A stretch of DNA of 64,000 nt from Galbula dea (taxonomy: Eukaryota > Chordata > Aves > Piciformes > Galbulidae): NCBI GenBank assembly GCA_013399015.1, contig VWZX01008936.1, positions 1,960,286 through 2,024,285 on the forward strand, in the 5' to 3' direction. The notes beneath the pieces are model-generated. The model worked only from the letters and a program-made list of their open reading frames with translations. It was not told where the DNA came from and did not search any database. Made by a program: the position numbers and the translations under genes. Of this stretch, positions 1 to 10,900 are shown one piece after another (the stretch's first letter is position 1; the number at the start of each line of letters is the position of its first letter).

Positions 1-584
1 CATCCCATAAACAGGTTATTTCTTTATGCTATGTCCTATTTTGTCAGTTGAACAAGATGTTGAATCCAGGAATTCAAGAGTATCAGTACAAAACGTTAAG
101 GGTAGTTTATTCCCAGTTGATGAAGACAGTCCTTTGTCAGAACAAATACTGAGTTACAAGGAGAACATCACCCTTGCTGGTAGCATCAATTTGTTTACCA
201 GACTTCTAATTCCTCAGTAAACATAATGGAGGTTCTTCTTAATTAATGGCAGACTTCTTGGGGGCTAGGATATATAAACCAATGTTTTCCCCATCTGGCT
301 GGTTGGTATTTTCAGTAAGGAAAGCCACACCATAACTGTACAGACTATTGTGCTAAGCAGCAATGCAAGTGCGTTCTGTGTGAAGTCTCGGTATGTATAA
401 ATAGCACAGTGATGCAGATCAGAGACGCTTCACGCAGTCTGCTCTCCAGTCATTTCAAACTACCTGCAATGTTTGTGGCATGATTGTTGCATTTGTAGAA
501 AACTATAAAAAAATCCACTCAAAATAAAAATGTGATAGACAAATGAACATGCTGCACATGCTTCAACAGAGCAGGGAAGTTGCC
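1..584. other. SERTAD4 3' UTR / downstream flank
   Basis: This stretch follows the SERTAD4 stop codon in the direction of transcription. It is AT-rich with no supported coding frame. It probably holds all or part of the 3' UTR, but where the transcript ends cannot be read from the sequence. Confidence 0.5.
106..111 (-). terminator. candidate poly(A) signal downstream of SERTAD4
   Basis: An AATAAA hexamer read on the minus strand lies about 475 nt past the SERTAD4 stop and is followed by a GTTTTGT-type GU-rich stretch. The 3' UTR may be longer and run past the window edge, so this is only a candidate. Confidence 0.22.
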
Positions 585-1322
585 TCATATTTTACTTCCT
601 TTGCTGGAGCACGTTTTATTACTGGGTAAAGATTCCTTTTTCCTTAAGGATTTTTTCCAAGATTCACTTATGTTGCCATTGTCATTACATCCAGTTTCAA
701 AATAGTCATGAAATTTGCCTTTACATTCAAGAGCATGGGTGCCTCTTACAGATTCACAGTTTATTGTGATGCTCTCTTGCTCAGGTTCAGTACTTCCTTT
801 CTCATCATTAAATTTTGCCTTTTCCTGATTACTGTGGGACCTGGCATTAGTGATGAATATTTCATTAGCAGGTATCCCATCATCACTCCTGTAAGACAAT
901 GCACTGCCAATGTCATAGTCCGCCCGCTGGGAACAGCTTGGCAAAGAAATATGTGGGGAGGAGGAGGAGGAAGAAGTATTTTCTGTACTAGCATTAACAG
1001 AGTAGGGTAGATTTAAATAGTGACTGCCACACTCTTGATAGAAGCAGCATGTGTGGAGCTTCTCGTACTCCTCCTTTGCCATCCGAAGGCGTTTTCTGTA
1101 TGGACAGTCCTGAGGCACAAACCACTCTTGTGGTGAAGGGCCACTGAAGGAGCAGGCAGAAAAGCACCAGTTGTTCTGCATGATGATTTCACCATGGATT
1201 CTCTTCATTAGATTGTTGATGAGAACAGATCTCCGCAGGTAGACTTCAGGATCATCAATGAATTTCAGCTTTTCCAAAGACATGTAAAGAATATGAGCCC
1301 GCTCCTCAAACACGGAGATTGT
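585..1322 (-). CDS. SERTAD4: SERTAD4 coding exon 3 (SERTA domain to stop)
   Basis: This is the last and largest coding exon of SERTA domain-containing protein 4. It begins right after a CTTTCCAG acceptor (AG at 1324-1323) with codons for TISVFEERAH and ends at TGA (587-585). It supplies residues 92-336 of a 336-residue product; from memory the human protein is about 356, so this is near full length. The SERTA motif covers roughly residues 97-143 (FEERAHILYMSLEKLKFIDD, then PEVYLRRSVLINNLMKRIHG). After it come a Cys/His-containing segment (about 176-192), a run of six serines (208-213), basic patches (YRKRLRMAKEE about 166-176; KKSLRKKE about 314-321) and the ending CSSKGSKI. SERTA proteins in general bind cell-cycle or transcription partners; the specific role of SERTAD4 is poorly known. 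A nuclear location is inferred from the family and the basic patches. The reading frame stays open upstream into the intron as far as 1631, but the acceptor and homology place the exon start at 1322. Confidence 0.95.
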   Translation of the reverse strand, partial: TISVFEERAHILYMSLEKLKFIDDPEVYLRRSVLINNLMKRIHGEIIMQNNWCFSACSFSGPSPQEWFVPQDCPYRKRLRMAKEEYEKLHTCCFYQECGSHYLNLPYSVNASTENTSSSSSSPHISLPSCSQRADYDIGSALSYRSDDGIPANEIFITNARSHSNQEKAKFNDEKGSTEPEQESITINCESVRGTHALECKGKFHDYFETGCNDNGNISESWKKSLRKKESLPSNKTCSSKGSKI

Positions 1323-4300
1323 CTGGAAAGGTGAAAGAAAGAAGATATGGAATTCAAGGCAACCTTTTTCAGGCAAGGAGAAAGGAAATGAAGCAAAGTA
1401 CTCCCCCTGTGCCACCACTTTTCTCATTCTCATTCTGAGGCACCTAAAACTGGCTTTTCCTTTTGCACACCCATGTAGCTGGGGATCTACTTTTTCTTGG
1501 CCACAGCACTCATCCAGATTTAGGAGGTAAGTGGCCAAGCATTGCACCACAGAGGCAATCACAGGGCATGAATCCAGGATGGGAGAGTGAAATCCAGACA
1601 CACACATCTGGCTCTTTATTTGCATTTGGGACTAGAACATAAAATTTGTTGTGCAGTTTTGCTCCAGTGATGCCTGGGGGCTTTTTGATGTAAATGGACC
1701 CAACTCCATCATCCCCTGTGGGGCTTCTACAAAGCTCTGAAGCCAAATGAAGGTCCCCTCCTGCAGCCTCAAGCTTTGCAAGATGCAGCCAGCAGCCATC
1801 ACCTCAAGCAAGTGTTGGAGTGTTTCATCCACAGCCAGTGGAAGAGGCCCTCCAGTGATGAGGTTTCTATTTGCCAAGCTCCCTTATACTGCCTTTGTGT
1901 ACAAGAGTGCATGCAGGGAGAAACCCATCTCAATGTATCACAGCATCTGGAGAGCAGCTGTTGGCCTGCTTACTATACCCTGTGCTACACAGGACCGGTG
2001 GGAATGCAGATAGGCAGGAACAAGGTCAGGAAATGAACAGAGGATAGGGATTTGCAGAAATCCTGGCTTGACACCCACAGATTTGGTCACCCTTCTATGG
2101 TCCTTTCAGGATTCCCTTTCTCAGCTCTGGCAGCATGAGCAGGTTACTGGCCCTGGGAGGCTCTGGATTCTGCACTGTAATCGCTATCCTGGGAATCAAA
2201 ATAAGAGAGGGGGCAAAGCATGCTACCATAAGCACCATTAACTAATTTTCATTTTTAGTAAGAATTTGGTTTGTGTAGGAGGAGAGCAGCACAGCACAAA
2301 GAGAGACTGCTCTAAATCCCTCCCATCTGTGGCTTGATCATTCTTCCCTTTCCCACATGGTTACAGCATTTTTGCAGAGTGGAAGTCGTAGCTATGAGGA
2401 CTGAAAGAGCTTAAAAGCACAGCTGCTTTTCACATCCATTCAGCTCTTCTCAGCCCTCTAGCTCTTTCCACAGTCTGGTCCTGTCTTCAGGGCTTAGAAG
2501 CAGTACAGTGCCTCGTGAAAACAAAAATTGGCCGTGATCTCATGTGAGCTCACAGCTGAAGCTCTTCTTTGTTAGAGAGAGTAATTTGCTACAATAAATG
2601 AATCATTATAAATCATACTAAGCTTATAGGTTAATCTGCATCCTTTATACCTGCTGCAGCATTAGTCTGTGAGGCCATAAATGCCTGGAGCAAACCGGTA
2701 AGCCTTAAACTGTGATCCTCTCAGACAGACATCCCGAAGGGTCACCAGTAGAAACAAGTTGTCCAAGGCTTTCTACTGCAAGTGTTTCCCAACAGCCCTC
2801 TGGAGAGAGGCTCTGGGCCCTACCATCATACCCTCTAAAGGACAAGGAATCTCAGAACATAATTCTCTCTTTACTGGGCAGTGGAGGTATAAAAATGTGT
2901 GAGAAATGCAAACAAACCTGTTGGGCACCCTTCCTTCTCCAGAGCTCAGTGTTGCAAAGTACAAAACACATTTGTGCTGAAACCAGTGACCCAGGGTTTC
3001 TGACATAATACACTTCTACAACAGCACAAAACGTCTGGGACAGGTCTCTCTTAGCAATACAGTTTTATGCTGTTAGAAAGGGATAAGTAAGTATTCCTCC
3101 TCTTCATGAGGAAAATCCAGAAAGAAAAAACCCAAGAAAACAAGAAGCAAAAAAGCCAAGAAAAAAACCTGCCTGAAATCAGAAAGTGATGTGACATGTG
3201 GGACACATGCTAACTAACCGAAGCACGTTTTTCAGCACCCTTGGTGCTATATATTCATTGCTCTTGCAGCAGATAGGATACCTTCCAGAATTAATACCAG
3301 GGCAGTTTCTCACCTTCCTGATCAGGTACTTATTCCCAGCCAACGCTATTAGTAGCTGAAAATTCCTTTGGCTACTCTAAAGGGAAGCTCAGCATTATTG
3401 GTCGCTTCTCCTCTACAGAAATCCCTCCAGAGAAACAGTATCCCATCAGGCAGACCTCCCCAGCCAGTGCCTGTGGTAGAGACAAGGCACCCGATTTTCC
3501 TTACATCTCAGAAGATTGCCTCTGTGATGCATGTAAAGATAATGTGTAAACTCACTCCACATCTTGATCTGTTTTAGCTTTCAGTCTCTGGGGCTCTTGT
3601 CATACTGTCACCTCCCGTAAAATATGCTTTAATCAGATTATACTGCGTCCTCTCTATTGCCAAGAGTACACAGGTAGTACTGGACTTGCCAGGGGCCAGG
3701 CACAATCCAGCAAGGCAAAGATGGTACCTCAAGGTATGAGCTATCCTTAAGCACGTTACTCCAGGCATTCAGTTCCTTACAGGACTGAGTCCTTAATGAA
3801 CAAGAGCATAAAATCTCTTATTGAAAAAGTTAGATTTCCATTTATGTATTTGCTGGCCAGGGAAATGTTTGCTCTAATCAGTCCCCAGACAGCTTTCATT
3901 AAAAAAAAAAGAAAAAGAAGAAATAATTTACTAAACTGTTGTTTTGAAGTTATTAACTTTTTAATACTGAAGGAGCTTGTACTTTCTTTCCAAGTAATTC
4001 TGTTTTTCTAGAGGATCTGTAACCCATTTGGGGTCTGTACAACCTATTAGTACTTTTTCCCCTGGAAAAAAGTTTTGAGTGAATAGGGAATCATGGGCGC
4101 TTTTTATTTATGTTCTTCCTTTCTGCTGTTAAAATGCTGTTATGAAGTTGTTTCTGTAAGCATGATAGAAACTAGCTATGAACAAATAATCTAGGGGAAA
4201 GAAAAGTTATTCTCAGCATTTCCATTTACAGTTGTTATAAATTAAGAAATTCCTTTGCTTCTTAAGCAATTTGATGACAATAAAACAATAAATGTGAACA

Positions 4301-4444
4301 AGTGACAAGTATTTGTTTCTGAGCAAACAGCTGGATCATTCTCCTAATTTCAAGGGAGTATTCAAGCCTTCTGGAAATGGGTCAATCAAGTGTTACTATG
4401 CATCTGAAACTCGGAGTAAAAATAATGACTATTAGAAAACATAC
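1323..4444 (-). other. SERTAD4: SERTAD4 intron 2
   Basis: The intron is bounded by a GTATGT donor (4444-4439) and a TTTCCAG acceptor ending at 1323. It separates the conserved segment ending in SSCTHK from the one starting TISVFEE. I see no second gene in it. Several short open frames occur, and the frame of exon 3 continues upstream without a stop to 1631. There is an A-rich tract near 3125-3175 and a run of A at 3901-3910. No interspersed repeat was recognised. Confidence 0.85.
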
Positions 4445-4560
4445 TTTATGTGTACAGCTGCTGAGTGGTGGATGAAAATCCTCTTCCTCCACATATTTCC
4501 TTTTTAAGTATGTGATCTTGGATGTTGTTACAGGATTTGAAATTCCCCTGTAATGTGATC
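4445..4560 (-). CDS. SERTAD4: SERTAD4 coding exon 2
   Basis: This 116-nt internal exon has a CCCACAG acceptor (AG at 4562-4561) and an AAA/GTATGT donor (GT at 4444-4443). With one base carried over from exon 1 it encodes GSHYRGISNPVTTSKITYLK, then RKYVEEEDFHPPLSSCTHK. That segment matches my memory of vertebrate SERTAD4 just before the SERTA domain almost residue for residue. It enters in phase 1 and leaves in phase 0, so exon 1 (157 coding nt) plus exon 2 (116 nt) gives exactly 91 codons before exon 3. The segment lies amino-terminal to the SERTA motif; its own function is not established. Confidence 0.93.
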
Positions 4561-5088
4561 CTGTGGGTAATAAATCAGATATGACAAATGACATGCGGTT
4601 TGCCGGAGGTTCTCCAAACAAAATACTTTTTCATTTCCCCTTCGCGCTACAGGAGAACTCCACCGCATATTTTCACACACATTCGCAGCGATCAGAAACA
4701 AACCCTCACCTGACTACCACATCACCCGCCAGACGCACAGGCTCGACTAGCCCCGGGCCGATTTCACACACAGGCAGCACGGGGAGCCGCCGCCGTCCCC
4801 AGAGCTCTCGCCTTCGGGAAAACTTTCCCTCCAGCCTGTCGCCGGGCAGTTGGCTCCACCGCCGCATCCCTCGCTCCGGAGCCAGCCGAACCCCGCGCAC
4901 CTGCGGCCCCGCCGCTCTCGCCGCTGGACGAGCTCCCGCCTTCAGCCCGCCGCCGCCAACGCCGCCCCAAGCGAACCGGCACGGCCACCGCGCCTCCCTC
5001 CGCGGGCAAACCTCCGCCGTCCCCCCGCCCGTCGCGGGGTCAGGTGTCCGCCCGGGCTGCCCCGGCGGTGGATGGGCTCGATGCCTAC
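4561..5088 (-). other. SERTAD4: SERTAD4 intron 1
   Basis: This short intron (528 nt) runs from a CAG/GTAGGC donor at 5088-5087 to a CCCACAG acceptor ending at 4561. Its 5' part lies inside the CpG island and is very GC-rich. The many open frames on both strands here are composition artefacts. Confidence 0.85.
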
Positions 5089-5245
5089 CTGCGGCGGGAG
5101 GCCCGCTGGGGGTCGGCGGGTCGGCGGGTCCGGGGTGGCCGCAGCAGGGCGGCTCCCAGAGAGCGCGGCGGTAAGCGGCGAGGTCGGCGGCTCCCTCGGC
5201 GGCGATAGGGCGGCCCAGCCGCTGCATGGGCAGCACCAGGGTCAT
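5089..5245 (-). CDS. SERTAD4: SERTAD4 coding exon 1 (start codon)
   Basis: The ATG at 5245-5243 opens with MTLVLPMQRLGRPIAAEGAA, clearly like the amino terminus of vertebrate SERTAD4. The preceding bases GCCCGCG give a purine at -3. The exon codes 52 residues plus one base and ends at 5089 before GTAGGC. The tail of this exon is Pro/Gly/Ala-rich (about residues 36-52), unlike the more conserved first 30 residues. An upstream in-frame GTG at 5260 is not needed. A possible acceptor (GCTTCCAG, AG at 5262-5261) sits 16 nt upstream of the ATG, so an additional 5' non-coding exon within the CpG island is likely. It could not be pinned down. Confidence 0.92.
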
Positions 5246-5625
5246 CGCGGGCGCCGGCACCTGGAAGCGAAGCAGCGCGGTGAGCGCCCGGCACCCCCTT
5301 CCTTCACCTGACCCCCCGCCCTGTGGTGTTCCGCCCCCTTGGCACTCGCAGTTGTATACACAGAGATAAGAAATACACGCACGTATATCTTACATAGACA
5401 CATAGATAGATGTATTTTCCTTCTTGTGGCAGGAAAAAGACCGGAGCGCTCTTCCACAAACGTCCCCGGCACCAGGAGTTTGTGTGCGCTCCCCACACAC
5501 CGCCCCCGGCCCCGCTCCCGCCGCCCTGGCCCCGGCCCTGGCGCCGCTCACACACCGGCACGGATCCGCTCACTCGCTTCCCATTCTCTCCCGGCGACGT
5601 TGGCACGGCGCTATCGGCACCGAGG

Positions 5626-5690
5626 GGTGTGCGAGTGTGGGGGTGCGTGTGTCAGCGGTGCGTGTGTCTGCGGTGAGTGCGGTGCGTGAG
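5626..5690. repeat. GT/CG-rich imperfect repeat in CpG island
   Basis: The tract is built from repeated GTGCG, GTGTGT and GCGGTG units, with much alternating purine-pyrimidine sequence. It lies about 400 nt upstream of the SERTAD4 ATG. Confidence 0.6.
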
Positions 5691-5995
5691 GGAACGCGCC
5701 CAGCAGCCAGGGATCGCCTTTCTTTTCTTCTTTCTTCCCTCCCTAACGCAGCAGACAGCAGAGACTTAGGTAGTTGTTTCCACTAGCCCCGATCGGACTG
5801 AACTGGATCTGCCTCCAGTCAAAACACTGCGAGACTAAAAGACAGAAAATTGGCTCGGTTTTCAAGCCGTGAGTTGCAGTCCCACCAGAGCCAAGCACAA
5901 CATCGGCGGAGCAGGAGGAATATTAAGCAGGAGCAGGGACTCCAGGGCCAGGGCCAGCGCCAGGCTGCGAGCTGCCTCCTGCCGCGACAGCAGGC

Positions 5996-6038
5996 GGGAA
6001 GGGAAAGGAGGGGAAAGGAGGGGAAAGGAGGGAGGGAG
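5996..6038 (+). repeat. G-rich 10-bp tandem repeat (G-quadruplex-type)
   Basis: Three tandem copies of GGGAAAGGAG are flanked by further G runs. G runs of three or four occur at 5996, 6001, 6010, 6020, 6030 and 6034, with loops of at most 6 nt, which satisfies the usual G-quadruplex pattern on the + strand. The repeat sits in the upstream half of the SERTAD4 CpG island. Confidence 0.75.
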
Positions 6039-7175
6039 CAAACTTTCTGCGAGGGGCAAGGGATGAGTTCATAGTCACCTACTTCTTGGCAGAGGAGCAC
6101 GGAACAAAGCGCCCAGACGCGACCCGGCCCCTCCCTCTCCTTCCTCCTCCTCTGTCCAAGAAAGCGGGATGGAGCTTCGCCTCGCTGCCTTCTCCCGGAG
6201 GAAGGTGAGGGCCCGGGAGAGCGGCGGTAAGGAGGGGCCGCAGGTGGGCAGGTGGAATTTCAGCAATTGTTTGTGTTAGCTCCTGAGCACTCTCTAACAA
6301 GAGGAAAAAATAAACCGCAGCAGAAAAGGGAGGAAAAATAAATCATTCACATCTGCCAGTTGTTTTCTTAAATCCTGGAAGAATGTGCAAGGCTGCTACT
6401 TTATTAACAAACAGGCTTCCAGTGTGCGCTTTCTGTTCCTCAGATGACTGTGCGTGTGGGTCCACCCTGAGCTCCTCCCCAGGGCAGAAAATGGGAGATC
6501 AGCCGAAATCCCTCAGCAGTATGCCCTGGTAAAGGCCACTAGACTTCACTGCAATCCTACTGAAGGGTGCCTACGCCCCTACCTCAGAATCAGTTTACTG
6601 ATCACGCAGGGTATATGGTCCTCAGTCATTTCCTAGCAATAACCCATCAACACTATCTTGCTGTTCCTGGGCAAAGGAGCAATGACAGGGAATGACAAGA
6701 CACTAGATTGGCCCATCGGAAGTTATCCCTGACACAGGCAATACATATTATTTATGCCCCACACCTTTGGTTAGCAGCTGAATACTGACAGATGGAAAGA
6801 CTGGTCAAAACAGCAAGTGTGTCACTCTCCTGACCCAAGGGCAGGGCCAAAAAATGGCCCAAGAACTAGCTAAAAAGTCATGTATTTTATGGCTGAAAAG
6901 ATTGTGCCATCATGGACTCTTCTCAGTAATCTGCACCTAGGAATCACTCACAAGGAGACATCAGTTTTCTCATGTTGGCATGATGTCAACACTCAGTATT
7001 TGTCCTTAGAGAATAAGAGTTGGAAGAAATTCATTGCTGCTTTGGAAAAGTTGGTGTTTCTTTGCTCAAAATGAATTCAGCATCTTTGTGTGGAATTTTA
7101 AAATGAAAATCAGAGAGTTTGACTGTGCTTTTTTTTTTAACATATTTCATCTCAAATAGGTCTTCTTATGCTTAA

Positions 7176-7236
7176 GAGGGAGGAAGGAAGGATGGAAGGA
7201 AGGAAAAGAAGGAAGGAAGGAAAGGGAGGGAGGGAG
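7176..7236 (+). repeat. GGAA-rich microsatellite
   Basis: This is an almost pure purine tract of GGAA/AAGG units, interrupted by GGAT and AAAAG and ending in GGGA units. It lies about 1 kb beyond the CpG island. Confidence 0.85.
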
Positions 7237-7873
7237 TGTTATGACACTTTCTGCACAGTGCTGATGATTTATCTGGAAAAACTGAGTTCTCTGGGCAGCC
7301 AGTAAAGTAAATTAACTGCTTCTAGCTATTTACAACATGCAAAATTAATGGAGGCAGGCCAGTTAATTTCTATAAATAGCTACTGTCCATGCTCATTCTC
7401 TATGTTTCCAAACTGCATAAAAAGAAAGCATAAATAATAGAGCCTCCCTAAGAAAAACCAAACCAAATCAACCAGAAAACCAAAGCCCCAAACCGATCTT
7501 GTAGATCTCAGCGTGCATTACAAAGCTGTTGAGGTGGCACTCAGCTACAAAATAACCCCCATTTTGTAGCTAAGGAATTGCTTCAGCACACAGAAGCTGA
7601 GAACCAGGCTTTTAAAAGGCCTTATGACTCTGCGCTTGCTGTTCGTTCCCCTTTGCTTTTCAGCAGCACTGATTTCCAGCTGCTGAAAATAAGTGGGAAG
7701 TGAGCTACAAGTACTCAGCGCACGGGAAAAGTCAGCTTCCTCAAAGGTAAAGCTGGACACAGCAGAACTGAAAGCCTGAAGTATGAGGTGGTATTTACTG
7801 AAAAAAGCACTACTGGACCTAGCTTCATAAACAGGATCTCTGGCATTGCTTCTGAAGAGCCAACCCACTGCTT

Positions 7874-7980
7874 CTCCCCATTAAGGGTTGCAAAATCCAC
7901 TCCTGAGTATACTGCCAGAAGTCACGCAGCAGATCAGTGTCAGCGCCAGAAATAGAACCAGATCTCATCGTCCTCCAGCC
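7874..7980 (+). repeat. MIR-like SINE remnant
   Basis: The segment at 7920-7965 (AGTCACGCAGCAGATCAGTG, then CAGCGCCAGAAATAGAACCAG) follows the MIR core and tail pattern: GTCACACAG, a short spacer, GGCAGAGCC, then a GAACC box. An upstream CCCCATTAAG block at about 7876 fits the preceding MIR segment. It is diverged and was identified by eye only. Confidence 0.35.
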
Positions 7981-10900
7981 GTAAGCCCGACCCATTTATG
8001 TTATATTATCGTATGCAATGGAGGGATTTCATCCAAAATCCTGTTCGTTTCAGTGAGACTTTGCAGAACAGCACATGCATTGTTACATTTCCATTAGCGC
8101 CACTGGAAATACAGGATGAAAGATGTACATTTGAGCATACAATACATTTACCATACAAAATTACAGCAGAAGGTTGACACTTAGGGCTGGATTCAATTTT
8201 GAAAAATCCTTTTGGGAGCCTTGTGTGGGCTTCAGTGGCATGGAAGCCAGGCACAGTTCTTTATTGAGCCCAGCCCTTCATCCTTAGGCTACCAGAGTTT
8301 TTCCATTTTGTCAGCCAAATGCATGCAGTGTGAGGACACCCCGAGGCATCTACAGCAGCCTGAAGGTTAAAATGTCAAACTTTTTCCGTATGCAGTTTTA
8401 CACAGTAAGACTACTATACATTGCTAAGCTACTCCATTTGCTGGGGTTTTCACTCACTATTCCTCCAGAGCCATTATGATGTTAATGAGAGAACTGTAAT
8501 GATGCCATTCACATTATAACAAGCCTGATGCGATGCCAGTGAAAAGGGCTCTTTATACAGTTCCAGAATGCCTCTGAAACCCAAACTTAAATATAAAATG
8601 CCTGTGACAATAATGCTGCAGGTCTCACCAACATGAATAAAGACAAGGAAATAGGACTTAAGATGGCTATTCCTTTCTTACCTCCTGGGTTTGTACCCAA
8701 GCACTGCAGCAGTTTCAGTCTTTATCATATATTCTGGAGTGTTTCCATTGCATAATAACATGACTTGGAGAGAGAATAGTGTTTCTTAACTGTACTAGAC
8801 AATTGTTAACATCTGGATTGCAGTGCTTAGAAAACAAAATTGTCATCATTTTGGTAGCTGTTACCTTTCTAGCACTATAGAAACTCTACACTGTCAAAGC
8901 AATCCGAAATCCCACTGCACAAGCGCTGAACACAGGCTGTGCAGACCTCACAGTCTAAGAAAGCAAGCGACAGCCAGAGAGAGGAAGGGAAAAGGCACAA
9001 TCACGTAGCCAGACTGGTGGACATACCTTAACAACAACAAAACCCAGCTATATCACATGTAAACAATTCCAAGCTAACTTCATTGTAAACTATCTCTTCC
9101 TTATGGCTGCTGCAACGAAGTTTGGTACCACCAGCTTAGCAGAGAGAGGCAGGGCATCCTGTGGGCTAGAGCACTACATCAGAAGGCATAAAGGCTCGCC
9201 TGGAAGCAGCAAAGTGCATGAGGCCACCAGCATCACAGGTGAAAAGGGAAGAGCTGTACAGCAGGCATATGGTGACGCAATGACAGCTGAGGTGGAGCTG
9301 TGACAGCCTAGCATGTGAAAATAAAAAGACTAGATGCAAGCAAATAAGGAGGAGAGGCAGGAGGTGGATTGGCTCTGACCACAGCAGTGGACAGGGAAGA
9401 GGATGTTGGGAGCTTGTGTTTGAATAGATCAAACTGGCTGATATGTCAGAAGTTCAAGGAAGAAGTTACAGAGATAGGAGATAACAAGGGACCTTGATTA
9501 AAATGTTTGTTTTGTGGATAGATATGCATGGAGTTGTAGCAACGTTATGAATGAAACAGTAGAAACACTGGGGCAGCCCAATCACAGTAAATGAAAGCCA
9601 AGAGTCTAAGATAATCCCTGCTCTCAGGGCTCTGGAGACAAGGAGAGAAGCAAGGCTGCAAGAAGAGGAGAAACATCTCAAATCAGCCATGCTGGATTTA
9701 AATTGAAAACTGGACTTCCAAGAGACAGCCCATGGGTTGGGAGCAGACAGAGAGGTCGTCTCCTCCTCCTCTTGTTGCTATAAAATATCTCAGAAGAACT
9801 GCAGAATCTTACTGTACCAGTGTAGAGTGGTCCCTGCTCTTCAGTGAAGGAGATGCTGAGCCACAAGCTGGAGACTGCAGGGAGGAGGCAGAGGGAAGAG
9901 GGGAAGGAGGAGACCTGGCAGAGAGACAGTGCAGGCCCTGGACAATGACAATTTTCTGTTCCTCTAGCTGCAGCTCATATCAGAACCTCCTGTAACACCA
10001 TCTAACATAAGCATGATACAAGGGTGAAATGAAAGAGTTAAGGCTGGCTGAAATAACTAGACTGGTAGAACAACAGCTCTGTGTGCCAATGGGGCCAGTT
10101 CAGCTCTTCATCCTTTAGAGGTATAGATAAACTATAGACCTGCCAAGTCTAGTGTTTTTCCCTGTATTTGTTGGCCCTCACTTCAGGGAATTTCAAGGAA
10201 TTCACTATTTTTTTTCTTTTTGCCTTTTTTTCCCCCCTCCCCCTTCTTTTTCTAGAGCTGGACTTACTGTTTGGTGGAAAAAGAATTAACACAAAATGAG
10301 AAACTGATTTCTGTGTCAAGACACAGCCCTTCCATGAAAGTGTTCCAAAGCTATCTTTACTTAACTTCTGTCCTAATTTAGATTGTACAACTCCAGATAC
10401 TCGAGTGTCTGTTTCCCAAGACAGCATTCCAACCAAATATTTCTCTAACTTTCCTAATTCCAATAAACTAATTTTTTTTCCCCTTTTCATACTTTTTAGT
10501 TGAATTCTTCACAGAAAGACTTTTTGGAGTTACTTTGTCCCAGTTTGTAGGGTCCCCTGATTTTCTTAGCATGCATTTTTTCAGAGAAAAAAGAATTAAA
10601 AAAGAAAGTGTTCTTCTGAATTCTTAACAGTTGTGCTCTCTCCTGCTTCTGGTTTCTATAAAGCAGAACTAGAAGAGGTTTCTATACCAACGGAAAAGAG
10701 GTTTCCTCTTTTATTTCTTTGTTGGTACACATCACCTGTCAGTACTCCTGGTAGCCTATATGCAATGAAATGTGAGATGGTTTTCTAACAGAGGTTGTTC
10801 CAGAATTTCTGCAAATATATGAAAATACAAGCAATTTTTTTTCTTGCCACAGGGCTCTGGAAGATATGAGAAAAGGTGACATCAAGTTTACTGCAGCCAT

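Larger units (their letters stand above)
4690..6270. promoter_or_regulatory. SERTAD4: CpG island / SERTAD4 promoter region
   Basis: This is the only extended GC- and CpG-rich segment in the window. It has a dense run of CG dinucleotides, many SP1-like GGGCGG/CCCGCC boxes and no obvious TATA box at a fixed place. It contains SERTAD4 exon 1 and the 5' part of intron 1, and it extends about 1 kb upstream of the ATG. That is typical of a CpG-island promoter with dispersed start sites. Candidate minus-strand donors exist upstream (for example AG/GTGACT at about 6078), consistent with a non-coding first exon. Strong plus-strand donor-like sequences (AAG/GTGAGG near 6205) would suit a divergent transcript. 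The exact start site is not determinable here. Confidence 0.75.

Noticed and set aside
1510..1877. Overlapping minus-strand ORFs in SERTAD4 intron 2 that suggested a pseudogene
   Set aside because: The frames do not join into a recognisable protein, and no family could be named.
4563..5786. Many long open frames on both strands across 4.6-5.8 kb (up to about 200 codons)
   Set aside because: They lie in the CpG island, where stop codons are rare. Only the minus-strand frame with MTLVLPMQ has homology and proper splice borders.
10149..10490. 113-codon minus-strand ORF
   Set aside because: No recognisable domain. It depends on a low-complexity T/C-rich tract that gives a Lys/Arg-rich segment, and there is no splice or promoter context.
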